A stretch of 64,000 nt of DNA, from NCBI GenBank assembly GCA_021805865.1, contig JAJZDX010000009.1:1-64000 (forward strand), read 5' to 3'. The notes below the pieces were generated by a model, which was not told where the DNA came from, made no database searches, and worked only from the letters and a program-made list of their open reading frames with translations. Numbering within the stretch: position 1 is the first letter of the stretch; each line of letters begins with the position of its first letter. This stretch comes from Pseudomonadota bacterium. Its GTDB lineage: Bacteria > Pseudomonadota > Gammaproteobacteria > Steroidobacterales > Steroidobacteraceae. The position numbers were made by a program, and so were the translations under genes. Positions 41,485-50,242 of this stretch are shown piece by piece.

Positions 41485-42390
41485 TCAGCCCAGCGCTTCG
41501 CGCAAGGCGGTGATCTCCTGCGCGGACTCGTCCAGAAGCGCCTGGCAGCCCTCGGGGTCCAGCCCCAGACGCTGCAGGGACTTGGATCCCTCGACGACTT
41601 CGGCGAGCGCCAGCGGGTCGCCGATATCCGCAAGCAGCGTGCCGGCGAGCACGACATCGGCGAGTCCCGGCAGACCGCGTGTCTCGCGCTCATAATTTTC
41701 CGATTCCTGAACGGCGTGCACGATCTCCTCCGCCATGCCCCAGTTCTCGAGGAGCGCCGCCGCGATGCTGCGGTGCCAGGCACGCTCGATCGCCTGATAG
41801 GCCGCCGCGTCATGGAACAGCGAGCGGTGGCGGCTGGCGCGAGTGAGGATATACAGGCGCCCGACCCCTTGCAGCAGGCCCGCCAGCAGAGCCGTATCGG
41901 CGATGACCTGTGTGAGCCGTCGGGCGATGACGAAGCTCAGACTTGCCACCAGCACGCAGCGCCGCCACAGCACGCCCAGCTGTGCCTCAAGCCCGCGCAA
42001 CGTGGGAGCGTTGCGCAGCTGGCGCATCGCGCACGCCATCGTCGCCGTGCGCACGGTGTCGAGGCCGACCCGGGTGACGGCCGAGCGCAGGTCCGTCACC
42101 GGCACGCCCTCGGGGTTCAATGCCGCGGAATTCGCCATGCGCACCAGTTGCGTGGCGAGGACCGGCTCACCGCCGATGACCCGCACGATGCGGGCGGTAT
42201 CGGCCTGCTCGTCGTTGAGGACTCTCTGAATCCGCACGACGATGTGCGGAAATCCGGGCAGCTCCACCCTGCCTCCCGAGAGCTCGGCGGCCAGCGCCTG
42301 CACGAAGATGAAGGCGACGTCGCGCTCGGCTGCTCCGGTGGCGCGGCTTGCCGTTGAATCGAGGAGTTGGGCTTGCATGAGTGAGGTCAT
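41485..42390 (-). CDS. HDOD-domain protein, downstream copy
   Basis: A 301-residue protein made up almost wholly of an HDOD domain. AFIFVQALAAELSGG, LATQLVRMANSAALNPEG and VTDLRSAVTRVGLDTVRTA are hallmark segments. The HD catalytic pair is lost: LLAGLLQGVGRLYIL has no His-Asp. It is clearly a paralogue of the gene 11 bp upstream, with about half its residues shared, so the pair arose by tandem duplication. It is the last gene of the long chemotaxis run, downstream of cheB. A scaffold or regulatory role in motility or chemotaxis is inferred from family and position. Confidence 0.85.
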   Translation of the reverse strand: MTSLMQAQLLDSTASRATGAAERDVAFIFVQALAAELSGGRVELPGFPHIVVRIQRVLNDEQADTARIVRVIGGEPVLATQLVRMANSAALNPEGVPVTDLRSAVTRVGLDTVRTATMACAMRQLRNAPTLRGLEAQLGVLWRRCVLVASLSFVIARRLTQVIADTALLAGLLQGVGRLYILTRASRHRSLFHDAAAYQAIERAWHRSIAAALLENWGMAEEIVHAVQESENYERETRGLPGLADVVLAGTLLADIGDPLALAEVVEGSKSLQRLGLDPEGCQALLDESAQEITALREALG

Positions 42391-42401
42391 GAGGTGGGGA
42401 A

Positions 42402-43286
42402 TCAGACACCGAGCGCTTCGCGCAGAGCTTCTATTTCGTGCTCGGACTCTTCGATCAGACTGCGGTACCCGGCCGCGTCGATCTGCATGCGCCGGCAGGC
42501 GGCGGCGTCGTGCATGTTGAGTTCCAGTGTTTCCGGATGGTCTTTGAAGGCGTTGAGCAGATGGCTCACCGTGAGCACGTCGGTCAGGTCGGGGGTGCCG
42601 GTGCCCTTGCGCTCGAGGTCCTCGTGATCGCTCACCGCCTGCACGATTTCCTCGGCCATCTCCCAGTTCTCGAGCAGCGCCTTGGCGATCGACGCATGCC
42701 AGTCGCGCACGATGGAGTTGTAGCTGGCCTCATCGGCGAGCAGTCCAGGGTAGTTGCCGACGCGAGTCAGGATGTAGAGCTTGCCGATGCCGTGCAGCAG
42801 TCCCGCCAGCATGGCCGTATCGGGATTGACGCGCGAGAAGCGCTTGGCGACCACGTAAGAGGTGGCGGCGACCGAAGCGCTGCACTGCCACAGCTCCTCT
42901 AGCGGCCGCTCCAGTCCCTTCAGCTCCGAGGATCTCTTCAGCTGCGACATCGCGAAGGCGATGGCCGCGGAGCGCACCATGTTGAATCCCAGCCGCGCGA
43001 TGGCGCTGCGCAGATCGGTGATGGCCCGGCCGCTGAAGTTGATGGCCGCGGAGTTTGCGATCTGCAGCAATCGTGCGGCCAGCATCGGCTCGGAGCCGAC
43101 CACCCGCATGACCTTCTCCTGCGAGACCTCCTCGTCGGAGAGCACCTGCCGGACCCTGAGGGCGATGTCGGGGAAGCTCGGCAGGTCCACCTTGCCGCCG
43201 GAGAGCTCGGCGGCGAGAGCCTGGACGAAGGCAAAGACCTCCGTGCTGGCGGTGGAAGCGGCAATCTCTCGGGCGGGACTGTTCAA
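42402..43286 (-). CDS. HDOD-domain protein, upstream copy
   Basis: A 294-residue HDOD protein. AFVQALAAELSGGKVDLPSFPDIALRV, LLQIANSAAINFSGRAITDLRSAIARLGF (in outline) and LLHGIGKLYILTRVGNYP are family segments; the catalytic Asp of HD is replaced by Gly (HG). Paralogous to the following gene. It starts 83 bp after the cheB stop, a larger gap than elsewhere in this run, so an own promoter is possible, though none was recognised. Homologues near che genes in other gammaproteobacteria take part in c-di-GMP or chemotaxis signalling. Confidence 0.85.
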   Translation of the reverse strand: MNSPAREIAASTASTEVFAFVQALAAELSGGKVDLPSFPDIALRVRQVLSDEEVSQEKVMRVVGSEPMLAARLLQIANSAAINFSGRAITDLRSAIARLGFNMVRSAAIAFAMSQLKRSSELKGLERPLEELWQCSASVAATSYVVAKRFSRVNPDTAMLAGLLHGIGKLYILTRVGNYPGLLADEASYNSIVRDWHASIAKALLENWEMAEEIVQAVSDHEDLERKGTGTPDLTDVLTVSHLLNAFKDHPETLELNMHDAAACRRMQIDAAGYRSLIEESEHEIEALREALGV

Positions 43287-43369
43287 GCGGGCGGCCTCGT
43301 CGCTGGCTCCGTATCGGCAAGCCGATGTTCGGCCCGATGCACCGGTCGCGCCAGTACCTGGCTCACGGT

Positions 43370-44536
43370 TCAGTCCTCTCCCGGCAGGGCCCGCTGCTCG
43401 CGGGTGAGGTCCATGGCATCGGCGAGCTGGCGTATCCGAGCGGCGACAGCCTCAAGAGGCACGACATGCTCGGCCGCGCCGAGGGCAACCGCCTCCCCGG
43501 GCATGCCCCATACCACGCTCGTCGCCTCGTCCTGGGCAATGGTGCGGCTGCCGCTGTCGAGCATTTCCTTCAGGCCCCGTGCGCCGTCCCGGCCCATGCC
43601 GGTGAGCAGGGCGCCGATGGCGTTGCGACCGGCGTTCTGCGCCACGGAGCGGAACAGCACGTCCACCGAGGGTTTGTGCCGGTTCACGGGGACGCCGTCA
43701 TCGAGTCGACAGACATAGCGGGCACCGTCCCGCACCACCAGCAGGTGGCGGTCGCCCGGGGCGATGTAGGCGTGGCCGGCGAGGATCTGCTGGCCGTCCT
43801 GCGCCTCGCAAACCGAGACGGCGCTGCAGCCGTCCATGCGCCGCGCGAACGGCCCGCTGAACGCCTTCGGAATGTGCTGTGCGATTACGATACCCGGGCA
43901 ATCCGGCGGCAGGCGGGTGAGCACCTCCTTGATCGCCTCGGTGCCGCCGGTCGAGGCGCCGATGGCGATGATGCGATCGGTCGTGCGAAGCTGCCTCGGG
44001 CCGGGGGCCTTCGGCAGCACGGCATCGGCGCTGTGGGCCGGTCCCGGGGAGAGCGCGGCGCGCTGGGGGGCGAGCGCCCGCACGCTGGCGCAGGCGGCGG
44101 TGCGGATCTTCTCGATGAGCTCGTCGCGATAGTCCTGGAGTGTCGCAGCGAGATCGATCTTGGGTTTGGGCAGGTAGTCGACCGCTCCCAGCGTGAGCGC
44201 ATCGAGCGTCACGTCCGCGCCGCGCTCGGTGAGCGAGGAGACCATGATCACCGGCATCGGCCGCAGGCGCATGAGGTTGCGCAGAAAGGTGATGCCGTCC
44301 ATTCTCGGCATCTCGACATCGAGCGTGAGCACATCCGGATTGAGGCGCTTGATCTTCTCGCGCGCGGCATGCGCGTCGGCCGCGACGCCCGCCACTTCTA
44401 TGTCGGGCGCGGAGCCGAGCATCTCGGTGAGCAGGCTCCGCACCAGCGCCGAATCATCGACGATGAGCACGCGGATGCGCCGCCGCAGCGGGGCGGCCAC
44501 ACGCCCGGGGAGCTCGCTTTGGCCTTGGTGTGTCAT
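43370..44536 (-). CDS. cheB: Chemotaxis methylesterase/deamidase CheB
   Basis: Response-regulator-controlled receptor methylesterase, 388 residues from ATG at 44536, which overlaps the cheD stop by ATGA. Receiver domain residues 21-140: acidic pair in VLIVDDSA, phospho-acceptor Asp73 in [12 protein letters not shown], Lys in YLPKPK. The linker is Ala/Pro-rich. The C-terminal esterase has the catalytic Ser in [12 protein letters not shown], His in [17 protein letters not shown] and Asp in [10 protein letters not shown]. It removes methyl groups set by CheR and can deamidate receptor Gln. Confidence 0.96.
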   Translation of the reverse strand: MTHQGQSELPGRVAAPLRRRIRVLIVDDSALVRSLLTEMLGSAPDIEVAGVAADAHAAREKIKRLNPDVLTLDVEMPRMDGITFLRNLMRLRPMPVIMVSSLTERGADVTLDALTLGAVDYLPKPKIDLAATLQDYRDELIEKIRTAACASVRALAPQRAALSPGPAHSADAVLPKAPGPRQLRTTDRIIAIGASTGGTEAIKEVLTRLPPDCPGIVIAQHIPKAFSGPFARRMDGCSAVSVCEAQDGQQILAGHAYIAPGDRHLLVVRDGARYVCRLDDGVPVNRHKPSVDVLFRSVAQNAGRNAIGALLTGMGRDGARGLKEMLDSGSRTIAQDEATSVVWGMPGEAVALGAAEHVVPLEAVAARIRQLADAMDLTREQRALPGED

Positions 44537-45264
44537 GTGAACAGCTCCACCTCGCCGCCGGCCGCCTGTCTGCCGAGGCTCTCCATGTAGAGCTGCTCGT
44601 GACGGCTGATGATGCGATTTTCCACCGGTCGGAGCTTGCGCAGCCGCGCCCGGCCGCTCGCCGGAAAGTAGATCACCTTGCGAGGACTCGTGCCGCCGAG
44701 GTCTTCGGCGGCCACCCTGTATCCCTCGAGCGCCATGTAGTCGTGGATGAAGCGGATATTGCGGCCGCCGACGTCGGTCATGGCCGAGAGGATCTTCCCG
44801 CCGCCGAACAGCTTGATCTCCAGCCGCTCGCGGGCCGCTCCGAGCTTCAGCAGGTCGTTGATCAGGCTTTCCATCGCATAGGAGCCGTACCGTGTGGCGA
44901 GCCCGACGGCCGGATCCAGCCAGTCGTTCGGTCCGCGGGAGGCGTCCTCGGGCAGCATGAAATGGTTCATGCCGCCGACACCGCGCGCCGGATCGCGCAC
45001 GCAGGCCGACACGCATGAGCCGAGCACCGTGCTCACCGCCTCCTCGTAGCGGGTGACGTAGTACTCGCCGGGCAGGATCTTCACCGCCCAGCAGGCATTT
45101 TCGCGGTCCCAGTGGCGCTGGAACTGCTCGAAGCCGGGCAGTGGCGGCGGCGGCTCGGGGTCGGGCGAGTCGGGTGCCTGGCGCGCGCGCTCGGGCGGGC
45201 CGTCCCCGTGCCGGTCGGATCCCGCCTCAGACCCGCCGGTAGACCGTTTTGCCAATGAGCCCAT
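44533..45264 (-). CDS. cheD: Receptor glutamine deamidase CheD
   Basis: The start is probably ATG at 45264, inside the end of cheR (38-bp overlap), giving 243 residues; an earlier in-frame ATG at 45348 is deeper in cheR. A Pro-rich N-terminal segment precedes the CheD domain. Catalytic Cys lies in [11 protein letters not shown], His in [11 protein letters not shown] and Thr in [21 protein letters not shown] and DVGGRNI are also family motifs. CheD deamidates receptor glutamines and often works with CheC; no cheC is present here. The C-terminus ends GGEVELFT, almost the same as the end of the unknown protein encoded just before cheR. Confidence 0.92.
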   Translation of the reverse strand: MGSLAKRSTGGSEAGSDRHGDGPPERARQAPDSPDPEPPPPLPGFEQFQRHWDRENACWAVKILPGEYYVTRYEEAVSTVLGSCVSACVRDPARGVGGMNHFMLPEDASRGPNDWLDPAVGLATRYGSYAMESLINDLLKLGAARERLEIKLFGGGKILSAMTDVGGRNIRFIHDYMALEGYRVAAEDLGGTSPRKVIYFPASGRARLRKLRPVENRIISRHEQLYMESLGRQAAGGEVELFT

Positions 45265-46093
45265 AGCTCTCGCAGACCTTGAACAGGCTTTCGGAATGTC
45301 CCAGGAACAGCAGATCTGACGGCCGCTGCAGCCGGCAGATGCGCGCAAACAGGTCGCGCTGCGTGTCCTTGTCGAAGTAGATCACCACGTTGCGGCAAAA
45401 AATGACGTCCAATGGTCCTTTCATCGGCAGCGGGTGCATGAGATTGAGCTGCTTGAAGGTGACCAGGGAGGCGAGCTCCGGGGCCACCTGGTGGACCGTG
45501 GTCCGCCCCTCGGACCGTGCGCTGAAGAATCGCTCGAGGCGCTCGCGCGAGAGGCTGGCCGTGCGCTCCGGGGTGTAGGCGCCGCGGCGGGCACGCTGCA
45601 GCACCTCGGAGTCGAGATCGGTTGCGAGGATGCGCACGTCCCAGCTGCCCGGGTGCGGCAGGGTCTCGAGCACGGTCATGGCGATGGAGTAGGGCTCCTC
45701 GCCCGTCGAGCAGCCGGCCGACCAGATGCGCAGGCGCCGGGCGGAGCGCGTGTTGGTGAGAAGCGGCTCGAGCCATTGCTCGCGCAGGTACTGAAAGTGG
45801 TGCGGCTCGCGGAAGAAGGCGGTGAGATTGGTGGTGATGGCGTTGCACAGCTCGGTGAGCTCGCGTCCGTCGCTCGCGAGCAGCTCCCGATATTCCGCGA
45901 AGCTCTTGAGCCCCAGCGTCCGCAGGCGCCTTGTCAGGCGGCCGTACACCAGCTCGCGCTTCTGCTCGGTGAGGTTGATGCCGGTGAGCGACTTCACGAG
46001 CGAGCGCAACGCCTGAAAGTCCTGCTCGTGGAAGGCGAATTCCCGCAACCGCGGCGAAGCGGCATCCGGCTGGGAGGCGGCCCGTGCGCTCAA
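45227..46093 (-). CDS. cheR: Chemotaxis methyltransferase CheR
   Basis: S-adenosylmethionine-dependent methylation of receptor glutamates. No ATG or GTG fits; the best start is TTG at 46093, overlapping the upstream gene's stop as TTGA, which gives 288 residues (MSARAASQ...). N-terminal helical domain: DFQALRSLVKSLTGINLTEQKRELVYGRLTRRLR, in outline. SAM-binding motifs: NLTAFFREPHHF, IWSAGCSTGEEPYSIAM and IFCRNVVIYFD. The C-terminus LLFLGHSESLF is typical. The long frame to 46570 upstream is a non-coding reading of the neighbour. Confidence 0.92.
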   Translation of the reverse strand: MSARAASQPDAASPRLREFAFHEQDFQALRSLVKSLTGINLTEQKRELVYGRLTRRLRTLGLKSFAEYRELLASDGRELTELCNAITTNLTAFFREPHHFQYLREQWLEPLLTNTRSARRLRIWSAGCSTGEEPYSIAMTVLETLPHPGSWDVRILATDLDSEVLQRARRGAYTPERTASLSRERLERFFSARSEGRTTVHQVAPELASLVTFKQLNLMHPLPMKGPLDVIFCRNVVIYFDKDTQRDLFARICRLQRPSDLLFLGHSESLFKVCESYGLIGKTVYRRV

Positions 46094-46560
46094 AACAGCT
46101 CCACGCTGCCCTCGTCGGCGCGCAGCTGGATGTGGCCGTGCCCCGCCTCGTCCGGCATCAGCAGATTGAACAGCAGCCGGTGCGACTCGGAGGTGAAGCG
46201 CGCGCGCAACGCTTCGCGCAGCGCCGGCCAGCCTCGCGGGTCCTGCCGCGCCGGCTCGGCCACGGCGAGCCCCGCGAGCAGATCGCGCACGTGAGTGAGC
46301 TGCTGGATCATGCGGTCGTGGAACTGAAGACTTTCGATGCAGGCCGCAACGTCCGCCGCGAGCGGACGCTCGCCGGCCGCGGTCGCCGTGGAGATGCGCC
46401 CCAGCGCCTCTGCGAGCGTTTCGACCGGCCGCTGCGATTCGCTGATCGCAAGCTCGATGAGCGCGGCGGAGGTTTCCGCGGAGCGTACCAGCTCGACGGG
46501 CCCGCCGGACACGGAGGGGGCGCCCGCTGCCGGTTGGTGCTTGTATGTCTGTCGCGTCAT
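46090..46560 (-). CDS. Unrecognised helical protein of the chemotaxis operon
   Basis: A 156-residue protein from ATG at 46560 (MTRQTYKHQPAAGAP); an in-frame start at 46599 adds 13 residues. I do not recognise a named family. The sequence predicts helices: ETSAALIELAISESQRPVETLAEALGRI, then LAADVAACIESLQFHDRMIQQLTHVRDLLAGL, and a final helix LREALRARFTSESHRLLFNLLM. The SLQFHDRMIQQL segment recalls the QFQDLTGQ-type helix of CheZ, but the similarity is too short to call homology. The protein ends DEGSVELF, matching the end of CheD (GEVELFT). It sits directly before cheR with a TTGA stop-start overlap, strongly coupling the two. A chemotaxis adaptor role is inferred. Confidence 0.75.
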   Translation of the reverse strand: MTRQTYKHQPAAGAPSVSGGPVELVRSAETSAALIELAISESQRPVETLAEALGRISTATAAGERPLAADVAACIESLQFHDRMIQQLTHVRDLLAGLAVAEPARQDPRGWPALREALRARFTSESHRLLFNLLMPDEAGHGHIQLRADEGSVELF

Positions 46561-46686
46561 GTCTGGCCATCGCTGCTGGGCCACACGGCGGAGGCGCACG
46601 CGTGGGGGGACCTTCGTCCGCCCCCGGGCGCGTGCTCCCGGGAGACGGATGCGGGCGTCAAGGCGGCGTCCGGGCGGGGTGGCGCC

Positions 46687-47016
46687 TCAACTGTGCTTGG
46701 ACTTGAAGGTCAGGACCTGCTTGTTGAACTCGGCGGCGATGCGCTTCAGCTGGTTGACCGCGGCGTTGTGCAGGCTCACCTGGTCGTCCGAGCTCATCTG
46801 GTTCTGACGCACCTCGAAGTCGAGGCACTTCAGGTAGGTCTGAACGTCGTGGTTGTACTCCTGGATGGTCTGCATGGCCGTGATCATCTGCTGCTTGCTG
46901 GCGGTGGCCCCATCGGGAATCTTGCTCGGCGCCGTCGGCAGGCGGCAGTTTGCGTACGCCGTCGCGCTCATGGCGCAGGCGACCGCCAGGGTGGCGAGGA
47001 TTTTGGGTGCTTTCAT
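46687..47016 (-). CDS. Small exported protein inside the chemotaxis run
   Basis: A 109-residue protein from ATG at 47016. The signal peptide is clear: MKAPKILATLAVACAMSATAYA with cleavage before NCRLP. The 87-residue mature part is helical and has two Cys (NCRLPTAP and YLKCLDFE), likely a periplasmic disulfide. Conserved-looking features are KIPDGATASKQQMITAMQTIQEYN and LHNAAVNQLKRIAAEFNKQVLTFK. I do not know a function. It lies between the second cheY-like gene (38 bp away) and the unknown helical protein, same strand. An exported protein here is unusual; it could modulate receptor periplasmic domains or the envelope near the flagellum, but that is speculation. Confidence 0.8.
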   Translation of the reverse strand: MKAPKILATLAVACAMSATAYANCRLPTAPSKIPDGATASKQQMITAMQTIQEYNHDVQTYLKCLDFEVRQNQMSSDDQVSLHNAAVNQLKRIAAEFNKQVLTFKSKHS

Positions 47017-47054
47017 GGAAAACCTCGTTGCAAGCGTGGAAGGGAAATCGGCAA

Positions 47055-47417
47055 TCAACTGAGCACTTTGCTGACCGTGGCGAGCAGCCGCTCGGGATTG
47101 AACGGTTTGACCAGCCAGCCGGTGGCGCCGGCGGCCTTGCCTTGCTGCTTGCGCTCGACGGTGGCTTCCGTGGTCAGCACGAGAAGCGGCACGTACCGGT
47201 AGCTCGCGCGGGCGCGAAGCTCGCGTACCAGCGTGATGCCGTCCATGTTCGGCATGTTGACGTCGGTGATGACGAGGTCGAACGTTTGCCGCTCGGCGAT
47301 CTCGAGCGCCTCCACCCCGTCGGCGGCCTGCTGCACCTGGTGGCCGGCGCCCGTGAGGGTGATGCCGACCATCTGGCGCATCGACGCCGAATCGTCTACC
47401 GCGAGTATCCGCGCCAT
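47055..47417 (-). CDS. CheY-like single-domain response regulator
   Basis: A 120-residue receiver with Asp8-Asp9 (AVDDSASMRQM), phospho-acceptor Asp52 (VITDVNMPNMDG), Thr in VLTTEAT and Lys in LVKPFNPERLL. No output domain. It differs from the cheY next to cheZ in sequence and position, being encoded just after the three receptors. It might be a second motor regulator, a phosphate sink or a regulator of adaptation; the sequence does not tell. Confidence 0.92.
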   Translation of the reverse strand: MARILAVDDSASMRQMVGITLTGAGHQVQQAADGVEALEIAERQTFDLVITDVNMPNMDGITLVRELRARASYRYVPLLVLTTEATVERKQQGKAAGATGWLVKPFNPERLLATVSKVLS

Positions 47418-47454
47418 CTTCGCGCTCCAAATTTCATAGCGGTTCGGGACATGA

Positions 47455-50187
47455 TCAGAATTCCTGCCACTCCGAGTCCTCGGTGGCGACGGGCTCGGCG
47501 GCGCCCGAGGAGACGGCGGCGAGCTTCGGCGCCCCGCGCGCCGGCGGCGCGGCGGCCGGGGCCGCGGCCGGGGCCGCGCGTTGCCCCCAGGGCCGGTTGG
47601 CCTTGCGCCGCTCCACGGGGGGTCGGGCGGTATTGCGGGCGCCCTTGGTGCGGGCGGCAGCGTGGGCCGTCACCGGCGCCAGGCCGCCCGGCGCGCGCCC
47701 GCTCACCGCTGTGCGACTCGCCGCGCCCGCCCGCTCTTCGCCGTGCGACTCGCCCACGTCGAAGCGGTCGAGCGTCTCGTTGAGACCGCGGACCTGCTCG
47801 ACCATGGACTGGGAGGAGGCGGTGGCCTGCTCGACGAGCGCGGCGTTCTGCTGCGTCAGCTCATCCATCTGCATCACCGCCCGATTGACCTGCTCGATGC
47901 CGGAGGACTGCTCGCGGGAGGCCGCGGCGATCTCAGCCACGATGTCCGAGACTTTCTTCACCGCGGCCATGATCTTCTCGAGCGTCTGGCCGGACTGGGT
48001 CACCAGGATCGAGCCATCCCCGACCTTGCGCACGCTGTCTTGAATGAGACCCTTGATCTCCTTGGCGGCGGTGGCCGAGCGGCCGGCGAGGTTGCGTACT
48101 TCGCTCGCCACGACGGCGAAGCCGCGGCCCTGCTCGCCGGCGCGCGCCGCCTCGACGGCGGCGTTGAGCGCCAGGAGGTTCGTCTGGAAGGCGATCTCGT
48201 CGATGACGCCGATGATGTCGGCGATCTTCTTCGAGGCCTGATTGATATCGGACATCGCCGCCACCGCCTGGCCGACCACCGTGCCGCCCTTCTCCGCCTG
48301 CTCGCGGGCGGCAAGGGCCAGCTGATTGGCCTGGGCGGCGTTATCCGCGTTCTGCTTGACGGTGGTGGTCATCTGCTCCATGGACGAGGCCGTCTCCTCG
48401 AGCGAGGAGGACTGCTCCTCGGTGCGCTGGGAGAGATTGGCGTTGCCGGAGGAGATCTCATCGGCCCCCCGGTGCACCTCGACGGCCACCTCCTTGACCC
48501 GCGAGACCACCTCGGCCATGTTGTCGGCCAGACGGTTGACTCCGGAGCTCATGACCTCGAAGAAGCCGCTCTTGCCGCCGGTCGCGATGCGCTTGCCGAG
48601 CCGGCCGGCGGTCACGGCCGAGAGCATGTCCTGCATTTCCTTCTCGACGGCGACCTCCTGGGTGCGATCCTTCCACTCGACGACCGTGCCGATGCGCTCG
48701 CCCTCGCTCTCGACCGGATTGAAAGTGAGCGCGAAGGCATGTCCGCCGAGCACGAGATCGGTCCGATGCGCGCCCGAGAGCTTCTCGATGAGGCTCCTCT
48801 GATGGGCGGGGTCGCGGTGGAAGAGGTCCATGCTCGAGCCGCGAATCGTCGCGGCGCTGAACCCGGGCAGATCCCGGCGGATGTCCTGCTCGGCCGCCGC
48901 CAGGACGTTGGCGGCCGCCGGGTTGAGGTAGATGATGCTCGAGCCGGCGTCGGCCACCATCACGCCCGCGGAGACGCTGTCGAGCGCCTGGCGGATGCGC
49001 GCGTTCTCGGTGGCGACGAGCCGCTCGTTCTCGATCTGCGCGCGCAGCTTCCCCTGCATCTCATCGAGGGAGCGCAGCACCTGGTTGGCCTCGTCCGATC
49101 CGTTGAGCTCGATCCGGTTGTCGTACTGGCCGGCCGAGATGCGCTCGAACACCGTGATCGCCCGCGTGATGAGCGCGGTCAGGGCGGTGGCCATGAACCA
49201 CGAGAGGGCGATGGCGACCAGCAGAGCCGCGAGGGTCACTCCCAGGGTGAGGGCGCGCGAGGCGGTCACCTGCGAGAGCCGGTGCTTCACGGCGGCGTCC
49301 ATGGTCGAGTAGCTGGCGTCCAGCAGCTTCTGCAGGCCGGCGTTGACGGACTGCGAGTTGGCGAACAGCGCCGCGGTGGTGATGGTCATCTTGTGCGCGC
49401 TTAAAACGCGCCTGCGGATGAGATCGAACGAGGCGTTGAATGAGGCGAGCGCCGATCTCAGCATCGGCTGTATCCGGGCGCGGGCCGCATGCGAGGCGCC
49501 GTTGAGGTCGCGCCTCGCCTGGGCGAAATCCTCGAGCACCTGCCGGTGGTAGATCTGAATCGCCCGCGAGTCCCCGCCGCCGAGATACCCCTTGATCGCG
49601 GCGCTGGTCGCGTACCACTGGACCTCCCCGGAGGCGATCAGCGCGTTGGGAACGTCCTGGGTGGCGACGCGGATGAGCGCTGCGGTCTGCGGCGAGGGAT
49701 CGACGTTGAGGGCGGAGCGGGCGACCACGAGCCGGCCGAGACCGACGATCCTCGCGATGAGCGCGTCGTGCTGCGCCGCCGCCTGATCCGCCGTCATCTT
49801 CGATTCACCGCTCTTCAGCGCCGCCCAGCCGCTTTCGATCGCCCGCCACTGCCGCGTGACTCCGAGTCTGCCGCCCACGGTGGCATTGACGGCGTCCACT
49901 TCGGACAGCAGCTTGTGCATGCGCGCCTCGGAGCTCGCCACGGCGCCGGACTCCGCCGAGTCTCCGGTGAGCAGCGCGAACAGCAGGCTGCGGTGCTGGG
50001 ACACCTCGGCCAGCACGGCGCCGAGGCGATGCGCATAGTGGGCGCCGTCGAGCTCGTTGCGGGCCTGGGACACCTCATGGTTCGCGGCGCTCAGGTAGAA
50101 GAACCCGAGCAGGGCCGTCGGCACCGCCATGGCCGCCACCAGCAGTCCGAGCTTCTGCCAGAGCTTCAGACGATTCAAAACTTGCAT
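47455..50187 (-). CDS. Methyl-accepting chemotaxis protein with PAS domain and C-terminal pentapeptide
   Basis: A 910-residue receptor from ATG at 50187 ([14 protein letters not shown]), with AGGA upstream. Transmembrane segments: residues 13-32 ([20 protein letters not shown]) and about 335-358 ([20 protein letters not shown]). The periplasmic domain (33-330) is all-helical. HAMP (about 360-410), PAS (about 425-540: [20 protein letters not shown]), then the signalling domain with hairpin tip [32 protein letters not shown] basic Pro/Ala-rich tail ends SEWQEF, matching the xWxxF docking pentapeptide for CheR/CheB. Closely paralogous to the next receptor. Confidence 0.93.
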   Translation of the reverse strand: MQVLNRLKLWQKLGLLVAAMAVPTALLGFFYLSAANHEVSQARNELDGAHYAHRLGAVLAEVSQHRSLLFALLTGDSAESGAVASSEARMHKLLSEVDAVNATVGGRLGVTRQWRAIESGWAALKSGESKMTADQAAAQHDALIARIVGLGRLVVARSALNVDPSPQTAALIRVATQDVPNALIASGEVQWYATSAAIKGYLGGGDSRAIQIYHRQVLEDFAQARRDLNGASHAARARIQPMLRSALASFNASFDLIRRRVLSAHKMTITTAALFANSQSVNAGLQKLLDASYSTMDAAVKHRLSQVTASRALTLGVTLAALLVAIALSWFMATALTALITRAITVFERISAGQYDNRIELNGSDEANQVLRSLDEMQGKLRAQIENERLVATENARIRQALDSVSAGVMVADAGSSIIYLNPAAANVLAAAEQDIRRDLPGFSAATIRGSSMDLFHRDPAHQRSLIEKLSGAHRTDLVLGGHAFALTFNPVESEGERIGTVVEWKDRTQEVAVEKEMQDMLSAVTAGRLGKRIATGGKSGFFEVMSSGVNRLADNMAEVVSRVKEVAVEVHRGADEISSGNANLSQRTEEQSSSLEETASSMEQMTTTVKQNADNAAQANQLALAAREQAEKGGTVVGQAVAAMSDINQASKKIADIIGVIDEIAFQTNLLALNAAVEAARAGEQGRGFAVVASEVRNLAGRSATAAKEIKGLIQDSVRKVGDGSILVTQSGQTLEKIMAAVKKVSDIVAEIAAASREQSSGIEQVNRAVMQMDELTQQNAALVEQATASSQSMVEQVRGLNETLDRFDVGESHGEERAGAASRTAVSGRAPGGLAPVTAHAAARTKGARNTARPPVERRKANRPWGQRAAPAAAPAAAPPARGAPKLAAVSSGAAEPVATEDSEWQEF

Positions 50188-50242
50188 GGTGTCGTGTCCT
50201 GATGCTGATGGTTCATGGGGCGGTGCGCGCGCTCGTGCCCGC

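Noticed and set aside
47045-47070. FliA-like boxes before the small exported protein (GCCGATTT with CAAAGTGC upstream)
   Set aside because: The spacer is 10 rather than 11 bp and both boxes are imperfect; they also lie partly in the cheY-like gene.
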